Shown here: positions 1 through 5,934 of the stretch, in pieces
Position numbering within the stretch: the first letter of the stretch is position 1
How the letters are laid out: every line of letters starts with the position of its first letter
Source of the DNA: an uncultured Actinomyces sp.
GTDB taxonomy: Bacteria; Actinomycetota; Actinomycetes; Actinomycetales; Actinomycetaceae
NCBI GenBank assembly: GCA_938014245.1
Contig: CALLSD010000054.1
Span: 1-8,801, forward strand
Reading direction: 5' to 3'
Length of the DNA: 8,801 nucleotides
The notes under the pieces: generated by a model
What the model saw: only the letters and a program-made list of their open reading frames with translations
The model's database searches: none
Told to the model about the DNA's origin: nothing
Program-made: the position numbers and the translations under genes

Positions 1-2
1 AG

Positions 3-173
3 CGCCAAGAAATACTGCGACTCACCGATGAGACCATGGCGCAGTTCGTCGCGATATTCTCGGGTCCCATGTACGTCGGAATGGTTGTCCTTACGGCGGT
101 AATGAGCCTTGTCGGTGCATTCGTCTCGCTAAAAATCATGAGAAAGCATTTTGAGAAGGCGGGGATTGTCTAA
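3..173 (+). CDS. C-terminal fragment of an MptD-like ECF S component (5' end outside window)
   Basis: An open frame enters from the left edge and ends at TAA 171-173, giving 56 visible residues. It contains a hydrophobic span of about 25 residues (roughly visible residues 15-42) followed by a short basic tail ending in KHFEKAGIV. The complete S component at 3551-4180 ends in KHFEKAGVV after a similar last membrane helix, so the two are very probably paralogues of the MptD/Trep_Strep-type family of putative ECF substrate-binding membrane proteins. This copy lies on the opposite strand, with its 3' end facing the 3' end of the large operon. No EcfT or EcfA gene follows it; partners may lie upstream outside the window, or it may share those of the operon. 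The substrate is unknown. Family assignment rests on resemblance of the last ~45 residues only. Confidence 0.72.
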   Translation, partial: RQEILRLTDETMAQFVAIFSGPMYVGMVVLTAVMSLVGAFVSLKIMRKHFEKAGIV

Positions 174-301
174 GGACGCCTCGCAACAAGAAAGTCGAGG
201 GATGGGACAGGATAGCCCCATGGCTGTTGATAACCCAAAGAGTATCGGGGATTCTCGAGGGCCATACAATAAATTGAGACACACGTGTTTCGCTGGCCTA
301 A

Positions 302-391
302 TTTCTTTTTTTGCTTTTACTCGCCCTAACCTCTTTTTTCACGGGCAATACAAACATGGCGGAGTCTGCTCAGGCTAATCGAAAGCCTTGA
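302..391 (+). pseudogene. Possible relic of an exported-protein N-terminus
   Basis: The frame ending at TGA 389-391 reads as a very hydrophobic Leu/Phe-rich stretch (positions 302-340), then a polar segment containing AESAQA (359-376), then a stop. This resembles a Sec signal peptide with an AQA-like cleavage site. A TAA at 299-301 lies directly upstream in the same frame, and no ATG with a ribosome binding site precedes the hydrophobic core, so it is not an intact gene. A T-rich patch could give such a translation by chance, hence the low confidence. Confidence 0.15.
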
Positions 392-419
392 CGCGCTACG
401 ACCGTATATGCGGGCGGCG

Positions 420-602
420 TTAGTCTATGCTGTCGATAATTTCCTGAAAGGCGTTCAATTCGTGGGCTCGGATGTAATAGCCAAGGTTGGTCATTATATT
501 GGTCTGGGGCTCAATCATCATTTTCGTCGGAACATCTCGTATCTGCAGCTTTCCAGCTGCCGTATATTCAGGACCTGCATAGAGTATGCCTAGGAAGATC
601 AA
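420..602 (-). pseudogene. Unrecognised protein-like ORF of 60 aa, probable gene relic
   Basis: The minus-strand frame opens after a stop at 645-647 and ends at TAA 420-422. It begins at a possible TTG at 602, with no convincing ribosome binding site. The translation is balanced in composition and looks like real protein, with GILYAGPEY near the start, then MMIEPQTNIMTNLGYYIRAHE, then an acidic Ile-rich end (IIDSID). I do not recognise the family. The lack of a proper start, the short length and the surrounding decayed sequence suggest the 3' part of a gene that lost its 5' end. A genuine small protein read from the TTG remains possible. Confidence 0.3.
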
Positions 603-742
603 TCTGGCGTCCGTTCGATGCTGATTCGGGAGAAGAGGCCGATTTTAAGCTACCCGCTATTACTCCCGCTGGGATTTCGGGGAATAATCAAGTCCGCAAA
701 GCGTATTTTTCCAGCAAAGGTGCAATTATTCCTTTCCGTCCG

Positions 743-757
743 AATCAACGGTTGATT
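743..757. repeat. Perfect palindrome AATCAAC-G-GTTGATT
   Basis: Seven-base arms (743-749 and 751-757) flank a single central G. A wider imperfect pair, CGAATCA at 741-747 and TGATTCG at 764-770, encloses it. No T-tract follows, so it is not an obvious terminator. It could be an operator or the end of a small repeat element. No intact gene starts next to it. Confidence 0.4.
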
Positions 758-766
758 TGAGAATGA

Positions 767-967
767 TTCGAGCGAGGCAGCACGAGACGGACGAGGTGGT
801 ATGAGGTGGAATCAACTAATGCCAAATGGACAACTGCAACAGTTGAGTGGGAATAGGTCGATAGGGTTTTGACCTGTACTTTTGAGTGCCGCACTGTTCC
901 GCTAAGTTTCGTTTCGTACGAGAGCCACGGCAAAGCTACCAGCGACATTGGTGAGCAAATACGATAA
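767..967 (+). pseudogene. Relic of the 3' end of an unknown gene, interrupted by an in-frame TAG
   Basis: In one plus-strand frame (stop before it at 764-766) the translation is protein-like, with RWYEVESTNAKW in the first part, then TAG at 854-856, then a second part containing VPLSFVSYESHGKATSD, ending at TAA 965-967. A strong intrinsic terminator begins 3 bp after that stop, which is the position expected for a real gene end. No start codon with a ribosome binding site is visible and the frame cannot be followed upstream. I do not recognise the family. A 67-codon minus-strand frame overlaps it, but its composition is less protein-like. Confidence 0.27.
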
Positions 968-970
968 TCT

Positions 971-1007
971 AGCCTCCGTTTCCATGTTGGGACGGAGGCT
1001 TTTTCTT
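971..1007 (+). terminator. Rho-independent terminator
   Basis: The arms AGCCTCCGT (971-979) and ACGGAGGCT (992-1000) are perfectly complementary over 9 bp with a 12-nt loop. They are followed by the T-rich tail TTTTCTTT through 1008. The T-tract lies only on the plus-strand side, so it acts on rightward transcription. It sits 3 bp after the stop of the 767-967 relic. It may now end any transcript that reads through from the S-component gene at the left edge. Confidence 0.8.
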
Positions 1008-1148
1008 TGCCGTTTTACTCCCTTTCACCTGCGATTTCGCTATTTACTCCCCGCATTTCAAGACGGCAAAGTACGGGGCGGTATTCGAAGGAATGGGAGT
1101 AAGGATTTATCCCAAGTGAGTAGACGCGCTGTTTTTGTTCCCGAGGAC

Positions 1149-1164
1149 GAAACGGGGCCGTTTC
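1149..1164. repeat. Short GC hairpin GAAACG-GGGC-CGTTTC
   Basis: Perfect 6-bp arms with a 4-nt loop. There is no T-tract on either side, so intrinsic termination is not supported. It lies just downstream (in operon direction) of the truncated regulator at 1227-1358 and may only help to stabilise the 3' end of the operon mRNA. Confidence 0.3.
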
Positions 1165-1226
1165 GGGGCCTGTGAAACTCAAATCGAACTCAATGGGCAT
1201 TTTTGCGGTCTCCGTACGGCGTTTCC

Positions 1227-1358
1227 CTAGGTGTTCTGAATCGGCAGGGGTACCTTGACGTACGGGGATCCCGCTGATTCGGCCGTCATGCTCTGCTCCC
1301 GCCGGATCACCAGGATGGCCTCGAGATAGTCCTCGGAGGACTCGCGCCCGGAAGTCAT
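1227..1358 (-). pseudogene. Truncated DtxR/MntR-family metal-dependent regulator
   Basis: The ATG at 1358-1356 overlaps the EcfA stop in an ATGA arrangement, with GGGAG (plus-strand 1363-1367) 4 nt upstream. The frame is 43 codons. Residues 4-22 (GRESSEDYLEAILVIRREQ) match the start of DtxR/MntR-type repressors, whose first helix carries the EDYLEAI pattern. After about residue 22 the resemblance stops and the frame ends in an unrelated tail and TGA. The recognition helix, metal-binding residues and dimerisation domain of this family (usually about 120-230 aa) are absent. The breakpoint is near 1292. Family knowledge: these proteins repress metal-uptake genes when Fe or Mn is plentiful. I infer that the operon once ended with its own metal sensor and lost it by deletion or insertion. 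Alternatively, a frameshift could hide more of the gene, but I see no continuation. Confidence 0.7.
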
Positions 1359-2860
1359 GACGCTCCCTTTCTTGCTTCTTCGTTCGCGACGCCGCGTCGC
1401 AAATACTCGACCGCCCATCTCATAAAACCAGCGTCGACCGGGCCCTCCCGCAGAACAGCCCCTTTTTCCAGCACGACCGCGAAATCGCAGCATTCCGCCA
1501 CGAGATCCATGTCGTGCGTCACCACCAGCACCGCCATCCCGCTTTTGGCGATGGCTTGGAACAAGCTGGCGGCCTCGAGCATATGGCTGTAGTCCAAGCC
1601 GCTCGTCGGCTCGTCGAAGATGAGGACCTTCTTGCGGCTGGCAAGCGCAGAGGCTATGGTCACTCGCTGCTTCTGCCCTCCCGAAAGCGACATGGGATGC
1701 CTGTCCTCCAAACCTTCGAGATCAAGGCTCCCGAAGATCTCCTCGAGGCCGGATACGACGCCCTTGCCGGCGGAGAGCAGAACCTCCTCGCGCACGGTCG
1801 GGCAGAAGAGCTGGTGGTTCACGTCCTGCATCACGACGTAGCTCATGGCGAGGCGCTCCCGCTCAGAGAGTGGGCGGGCCTCCCTGAGAAACCTCCCCAT
1901 ATTCGGTTTGACGAGCCCTGCGAGGCAGCGCGAGAACGTCGATTTTCCCGCACCGTTCCTTCCCAGGACGGCCGTCACACTTCCCATCCTCACATCCATG
2001 CAGGCGATGTCGAGGGCGGGGACGAAGGCGCCCCGATAGGAGAAACCCACGTCGGCACAGGTTATTTGCCCAACGCTTTTCCTCGGGGGCGCCGGTCGGC
2101 CTTCGAAGCCGCGGGAAAGCTCGCAGCGCAGGGGGCGCAGGCCGGTCCTCGCCCGGTCCTCGCGGCTCATGCGCCTGACGTCCTCCAGCGACATCTCGCA
2201 GACGAGCCTCCCATCCTCGACGAGAACCGCCCTGTCCGCCACGCCGTCGAGGTATCCGAGCCGGTGCTCGGCGACGAGGATGGTCGCGCCGCGGCGCTTC
2301 AGACTCGCGATGATCGTTCCCAAGGCGTCTATCGCCCTCAGGTCGAGGTTGGAAGAGGGCTCGTCGAGGACGTACACGCTCGGAGACATCGCGGAGACGC
2401 CGGCGAACGCGACCGCCTGCTTCTCTCCTCCGGACAGCTCGAATATGCTGCGGCCTTTGAGTTCCGCGATCCCTGTCTGAGCGAATGCCTCGTCCACCCG
2501 CCGGGCAATTTCTTCTCGCGCAAGCCCCATGTTCTCGCAGCCGAAAGACACCTCGGACGTCGTGTCGGTGGCGTAGAACTGCGTGCGGGGATTCTGGAAC
2601 ACGGTCCCGACGATGCCCGCCAGCTCCCATATCTCGCATTCGAAGGGGTCTCTCCCGGCTACCGAGACGGATCCGGAGAGAGAACCGTCGTAGAAATTCG
2701 GGATCATGCCGTTCACGAGGCGCAAGGCGGTTGACTTCCCGCACCCGCTCTTCCCGCAAAGCACCACGCACTCCCCGGCGTCAACGCAAAGCGAGAAATC
2801 CCTCAAGGCCGGGGTGCTGGAACCTTCGTAGGCAAACGTCGCATGGCTGAACTCGATCAT
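1355..2860 (-). CDS. ECF transporter double-ATPase (EcfA-type, two fused ABC domains)
   Basis: This 501-aa cytoplasmic ATPase should power the S/T membrane module next to it. Domain 1 has Walker A GKSGCGKST (36-44), a Q-loop at FQNP (Q89), signature LSGGEKQ (142-148), Walker B with DEP (166-168) and H-loop H199. Domain 2 has Walker A GRNGAGKST (300-308), Q-loop at MQD (Q345), signature LSGGQKQ (392-398), Walker B FDEP (415-418) and H449. Both sites look catalytically complete. A charged linker (about 225-262) joins them. ECF systems usually use two separate ATPases; fused forms are known for CbiO/YkoD-like members. The chosen ATG at 2860 overlaps the EcfT stop (TGATG) and has AGGGGG 7 nt upstream. 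An upstream in-frame start at 2932 would add 24 residues inside EcfT and is less likely. It overlaps the DtxR remnant by 4 bp. Confidence 0.92.
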   Translation of the reverse strand: MIEFSHATFAYEGSSTPALRDFSLCVDAGECVVLCGKSGCGKSTALRLVNGMIPNFYDGSLSGSVSVAGRDPFECEIWELAGIVGTVFQNPRTQFYATDTTSEVSFGCENMGLAREEIARRVDEAFAQTGIAELKGRSIFELSGGEKQAVAFAGVSAMSPSVYVLDEPSSNLDLRAIDALGTIIASLKRRGATILVAEHRLGYLDGVADRAVLVEDGRLVCEMSLEDVRRMSREDRARTGLRPLRCELSRGFEGRPAPPRKSVGQITCADVGFSYRGAFVPALDIACMDVRMGSVTAVLGRNGAGKSTFSRCLAGLVKPNMGRFLREARPLSERERLAMSYVVMQDVNHQLFCPTVREEVLLSAGKGVVSGLEEIFGSLDLEGLEDRHPMSLSGGQKQRVTIASALASRKKVLIFDEPTSGLDYSHMLEAASLFQAIAKSGMAVLVVTHDMDLVAECCDFAVVLEKGAVLREGPVDAGFMRWAVEYLRRGVANEEARKGAS

Positions 2861-3549
2861 CACAAAACCCCCTGGAGCTTGAGCGCGCATATGACCGCAA
2901 CCGATAACAAGGCGATGACCACGACGGCCCAATCGACGAACGACATCCTGGCATCACGAAGGCACGTGTGCTTCCCGGGTCGGTTGATGCCGCGGCACAG
3001 GGCGGCGGCGGACAACTCGTCGCTCACGTTGACGGCGGACATCATGACGGGCACGACGACGTGCTCGAACGACAGGTTGATCCCCCGCATCCTCATAGCG
3101 TCCCGCACATCCGAGCACTCTTGCCTCAACGTGGGGAAGTAGCGGAAGACGACCGAGAGGGGCACGGTCACGGCCCTGGGAACCCGGAGCTTCGCGGCAA
3201 CCGCGAGAAACTCGCTCACCTCGGTGGTGGCGATGATGAGAAGTCCCACGGAGAGGACGGGGAGAATCTTGCGGACGAGGACCGCCACGAACATGACGAG
3301 CCCGCCGAGAAACCCTCCAAAAACTGGCACCACGGCAAGCTCAACGGCCACGAGGATGGCGAAGGCCGCTGTAAAGCGCGCAGTCGATACAATGCGGCCG
3401 CACAACACGGAAAGCGCGATTGCGAAGCTCATGAGGCACACCTCGACCGCAAGCGATGTGGACAGGAACAGTACCGCGTTCATCGCGATGAGAGCCACCG
3501 CTTTCGCCCGGAGGTCTATTCTTACAAGGGGCGCCGGGAAACCGCGCAT
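2860..3549 (-). CDS. EcfT-like transmembrane coupling protein of an ECF transporter
   Basis: This 229-aa integral membrane protein is expected to link the S component to the ATPases. Hydrophobic segments lie near residues 15-50, 60-78, 83-108, 125-136 and 205-224. The cytoplasmic part carries two Arg-Gly coupling motifs typical of EcfT: MRMRG (152-156, after FRYFPTLRQE) and ALCRG (183-187). In the family these helices dock in grooves of the two ATPase domains. The second motif has Cys where Ala is common. The ATG at 3549 lies 1 nt after the S-component stop (TAA-g-ATG), so translation is probably coupled; no strong ribosome binding site of its own is visible. A start at 3615 would extend it into the S gene and is not favoured. 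The stop shares one base with the EcfA start. Confidence 0.87.
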   Translation of the reverse strand: MRGFPAPLVRIDLRAKAVALIAMNAVLFLSTSLAVEVCLMSFAIALSVLCGRIVSTARFTAAFAILVAVELAVVPVFGGFLGGLVMFVAVLVRKILPVLSVGLLIIATTEVSEFLAVAAKLRVPRAVTVPLSVVFRYFPTLRQECSDVRDAMRMRGINLSFEHVVVPVMMSAVNVSDELSAAALCRGINRPGKHTCLRDARMSFVDWAVVVIALLSVAVICALKLQGVL

Positions 3550-3550
3550 C

Positions 3551-4180
3551 TTAAACCACGCCGGCTTTCTCGAAATGCTTCTTGAACAGGGCGCGACTGG
3601 CGAAGAATCCCGCAACCGCGCAGACGGCGACGAGGGCGACCTGCGTGAAGAGCACCCACGTGGGCGTCAGGGTCGCCAAAGCGTTGCAGAACTCCGCCCC
3701 CATCGCCGCCGTCTTCTCGAAATACAGGTCCCGCATGATCCAGATGGGCAGGAATCCTCCGAACAGGTTCTGGGTGAACAGCACGTATGCTGCCAGATTC
3801 CACTTCCTGTTTTCGAACTTCCCGACTCCTAGACACAACTCTGCGAGGACCCCCGCCAAGACCCCGGTGAGGCCTACCACCCAGATGTTCCCCTGGAGCA
3901 TGAGGAACGCGCACGGCAGGACGGCGGCGATGAAAACCGGACCGTGGACGGGCGCCTTTGCCACGAGCATGCTGAACACAGGCGCGGCGACAAAGGCGAT
4001 GAGCGCAGGCATCACGAGGTAGAGGGGCGGTATGGGCATGCAGACCGAACCTAAGATGACGAAGACGACGAAATAGAGCGCTATCCACACTCCCGCGGAC
4101 ACGAGCCGTCGGGATTTCGACGCGCTCCGTCTTCCTTTTGCGCCTCTCGTGTCGCGAACCTGGGTTCCGTTCTTTTCCAT
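3551..4180 (-). CDS. MptD/Trep_Strep-family putative ECF transporter S component
   Basis: This 209-aa membrane protein is the likely substrate-binding subunit of the ECF module. A basic N-terminal tail (1-27) is followed by about five to six hydrophobic segments, roughly 29-47, 52-73, 79-96, 99-119, 131-148 and 176-196. A short basic end (KKHFEKAGVV) follows. The length (about 200 aa), the conserved-looking NLFGGFLPIW region (138-147) and its place before EcfT and EcfA fit the MptD-type family. To my knowledge the natural substrate of this family is not settled. The start at ATG 4180 has AAAGGA (plus-strand 4188-4193) 7 nt upstream. The gene begins 23 bp after the second ABC protein and is followed 1 bp later by EcfT. 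A paralogue ends at 173 on the other strand. Confidence 0.85.
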   Translation of the reverse strand: MEKNGTQVRDTRGAKGRRSASKSRRLVSAGVWIALYFVVFVILGSVCMPIPPLYLVMPALIAFVAAPVFSMLVAKAPVHGPVFIAAVLPCAFLMLQGNIWVVGLTGVLAGVLAELCLGVGKFENRKWNLAAYVLFTQNLFGGFLPIWIMRDLYFEKTAAMGAEFCNALATLTPTWVLFTQVALVAVCAVAGFFASRALFKKHFEKAGVV

Positions 4181-4187
4181 TGGGCAT

Positions 4188-4195
4188 TCCTTTCT
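4188..4195 (-). promoter_or_regulatory. Ribosome binding site of the S-component gene
   Basis: AGAAAGGA on the minus strand, 7 nt before the ATG at 4180. It lies in the 23-bp gap between the second ABC gene and the S component, the longest gap in the operon. The S-T-AA part therefore has its own translation entry while still sharing the message. Confidence 0.6.
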
Positions 4196-4203
4196 CTTGC
4201 GTG

Positions 4204-5919
4204 CTAGACAATCTTCCAGTTTTCGGAATCCTCTTGGAGGCGGTAGAAGCTCGCGTAGAGCCCTCCCTCTTCCATGAGGCGATCGTGCGTTCCCCGTTCG
4301 GCGATGCGCCCCCGTTCGAGCACGGCGATCTCGTCGGCGCCGCGAACGCTGCGAAGGCTGTGAGCCACCATGACGACGGTCCTGCCCCGCAACAGGGCAC
4401 CCAGCGCCTTTTGCACCTCGCGCTCGTTGATGGGGTCGAGCGCGCTCGTCGCCTCGTCCAAAAGCACCACGGGCGCGTTCTTCAGGATCGCCCGCGCTAT
4501 CGCGATGCGCTGGCGCTCGCCGCCGGAAAGGGTCGACCCGCGTTCGCCGACAGGCGTCTGGTATCCCTGCGGCAGGGCTTCGATGAACCCATGGCAGCGC
4601 GCCGCCTTGGCCGCCTCGACAACCTCTTCGTGGGTGGCGTCCTCGCGCCCGTAGCGGATGTTGTTCTCCACGGTGTCCTTGAACAGGTAGACGTCCTGGA
4701 ACACCATCGACACGTTCTCGTAGTACGACTCGGGCGAGGCATGGGAGATGTCGGCCCCGCCGAGCTTCACTGCCCCGCTCGCCGGGTCGTAGAAGCGCGC
4801 CGCCAATTTGAGCAAAGTGGACTTGCCCGAGCCCGACGGCCCCACAACGGCGATTCGCGAGCCTGTGCGGGCAAGAATGCTCACGCCCTCGAGCGCCGCC
4901 GAGTCGGATCCCGGGTACGTAAAGCCGACACCTTCCATCGAAAGCTCCGTGCCCTCAATACCCCCGCTTCCGGGAAGCGGTTTTTGCTCCAAAACCTCGA
5001 GAACGCGCTGACCTGCGCGGGCGGACGTCTCGAGCTCCGCCCAGTTCATGATTGCGGCGGATAGAGGATCGTACATACGTGTTCCCACCATGAGGAACAA
5101 GACGAGCACCAGCGGGTCGATCTCGGTTCCCACAAGAGCGGCCGCAACGGCGAGCGTGGCCGGAAGCCCCGCTTTGAGCGCGATGCCGGATAGATGGTTC
5201 AGCGCCCCGGTCACGCGCTCCTGGTCGATGCAGGCATCGCGGTAGGCCTCGCATGCGGAGCGCACGCGGTTCATGACGGGCTCGGCTTCGCCCGACGCCT
5301 TCACGGGCTCTATGCCGTAGAAGAAGTCTTGCAAGCTCGACGCCACCTCCACGCGAGCCGCCGAAAGCCGCTCGTCCCTGCGTTCGCGAAGGTTGCGCCC
5401 TGCCGCCAGAATGACAATGGAGAGCGGCAGGCCGAGCAGCGAGGCGGCGGCGAGGCGCCAATCGACGCAAGCGAGCACCACGCAGGCGATGAAGATGATG
5501 GCGATTCCGCTTGCCACCTGGGGAAGCACGTGCGTCATCCCGCGCTCGGTGACGGCGATGTCGCTCATGAGGGTGTTGGTCAGGCGCGTCTGCCCTCCTT
5601 CGTCGAGAACCCCCAGCGGAAGCTTGCGTATATGCTCGGCAAACCGCGTCCTGCTTTCCGCGGAAACCTTGTAGCCATCGGAGAAGCTGGCGTTGATCGC
5701 GAAGTGCTCCACGACGAAGGTGGCGACGAGGAGCACCCCCATCGCCGCGCACGCCGCCCACATCGCCGCGATATCCGCAGCACCCGACACGATCTGGGCG
5801 ACGACGAGGGTCAGAAATGCGAACGGCGCCAGCTCGACGATGTTTGCCGTAGTGGTCAGGGCTATCGGCTTCGCGAGCCTGCGCGCCTGGCCGCACGAAA
5901 TGCTGTCGATCATACCCAT
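4204..5919 (-). CDS. ABC half-transporter B (fused permease and ATPase, YbtPQ-like)
   Basis: A 571-aa type IV (exporter-fold) half-transporter in the inner membrane. Hydrophobic segments near 18-45, 50-73, 131-151, 155-173, 247-264 and 268-280 form the six-helix domain. The ATPase domain has Walker A GPSGSGKST (360-368), Q-loop Q408 in VFQDVYLF, signature LSGGERQ (464-470), Walker B VVLLDEA (484-490), D-loop SALD (492-495) and H-loop H520. All catalytic residues are present. It most likely pairs with the adjacent half-transporter A. ATG 5919 was chosen because GGAGGTGA ends 6 nt upstream; a second ATG at 5913 is 12 nt away. Family knowledge: such pairs include exporters as well as the siderophore importers YbtP/YbtQ and IrtA/IrtB. 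Direction cannot be read from motifs, but a YbtPQ-like role is inferred from context. No siderophore-interacting FAD domain is fused. Confidence 0.93.
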   Translation of the reverse strand: MGMIDSISCGQARRLAKPIALTTTANIVELAPFAFLTLVVAQIVSGAADIAAMWAACAAMGVLLVATFVVEHFAINASFSDGYKVSAESRTRFAEHIRKLPLGVLDEGGQTRLTNTLMSDIAVTERGMTHVLPQVASGIAIIFIACVVLACVDWRLAAASLLGLPLSIVILAAGRNLRERRDERLSAARVEVASSLQDFFYGIEPVKASGEAEPVMNRVRSACEAYRDACIDQERVTGALNHLSGIALKAGLPATLAVAAALVGTEIDPLVLVLFLMVGTRMYDPLSAAIMNWAELETSARAGQRVLEVLEQKPLPGSGGIEGTELSMEGVGFTYPGSDSAALEGVSILARTGSRIAVVGPSGSGKSTLLKLAARFYDPASGAVKLGGADISHASPESYYENVSMVFQDVYLFKDTVENNIRYGREDATHEEVVEAAKAARCHGFIEALPQGYQTPVGERGSTLSGGERQRIAIARAILKNAPVVLLDEATSALDPINEREVQKALGALLRGRTVVMVAHSLRSVRGADEIAVLERGRIAERGTHDRLMEEGGLYASFYRLQEDSENWKIV

Positions 5920-5925
5920 TTCCCA

Positions 5926-5934
5926 TCACCTCCC
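5926..5934 (-). promoter_or_regulatory. Ribosome binding site of half-transporter B embedded in the end of half-transporter A
   Basis: GGGAGGTGA on the minus strand forms the last codons and the TGA stop of half-transporter A and is also a near-perfect anti-16S match 6 nt before ATG 5919. Ribosomes finishing A stop on the entry site of B, an arrangement that suits equal production of two subunits of a heterodimer. It decides the start of B at 5919. Confidence 0.8.

Larger units (their letters stand above)
174..1226. other. Gene-poor, apparently decayed interval of about 1.05 kb
   Basis: No intact gene with start, ribosome binding site and family resemblance is visible on either strand. Base composition is lower in GC than the operon, with T-rich and A-rich patches near 300-340 and 690-740. 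It contains short protein-like stretches with stops (302-391, 420-602 and 767-967), a terminator at 971-1007, a perfect palindrome at 743-757, a hairpin at 1149-1164 and four copies of the octamer TTACTCCC. The pattern suits a junction where genes were lost or interrupted between two related transport loci. No tRNA, rRNA, CRISPR array or recognisable complete insertion sequence was found. Confidence 0.6.

Noticed and set aside
745..948. 67-codon minus-strand frame in the gene-poor interval
   Set aside because: Composition rich in Ser, Leu, Val and His without a domain pattern; the opposite strand looks more protein-like and ends at a terminator.
948..1200. Overlapping 75- and 61-codon frames on opposite strands
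   Set aside because: The plus frame runs through the terminator hairpin, and neither frame has a ribosome binding site or recognisable family.
1231..1284. Near-inverted GAATC...GATTC ends around 1230-1280 as terminal repeats of a mobile element
   Set aside because: Only the outer 5 bp and scattered inner bases pair, and no target duplication or transposase is visible. It may mark the scar of the DtxR truncation but cannot be called an element.
1227..1493. Longer 88-codon version of the DtxR-like frame with an upstream start
   Set aside because: The added N-terminus is Arg/Gly-rich out-of-phase EcfA sequence. The ATG overlapping the EcfA stop, with its own ribosome binding site, is the natural start.
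1514..2734. 406-codon open frame on the plus strand opposite the double ATPase
   Set aside because: It is antisense to a gene with all ABC motifs, is rich in His, Arg and Gly, and has no family resemblance. High GC at third codon positions keeps antisense frames open.
1863..2771. 302-codon minus-strand frame in a shifted phase of the double ATPase
   Set aside because: Arg- and Gly-rich translation without domains; the other phase carries two complete ATPase domains.
2968..3832. Plus-strand frames opposite the EcfT and S-component genes
   Set aside because: Low-complexity His/Glu/Gly/Arg translations, no ribosome binding sites, fully covered by recognisable minus-strand genes.
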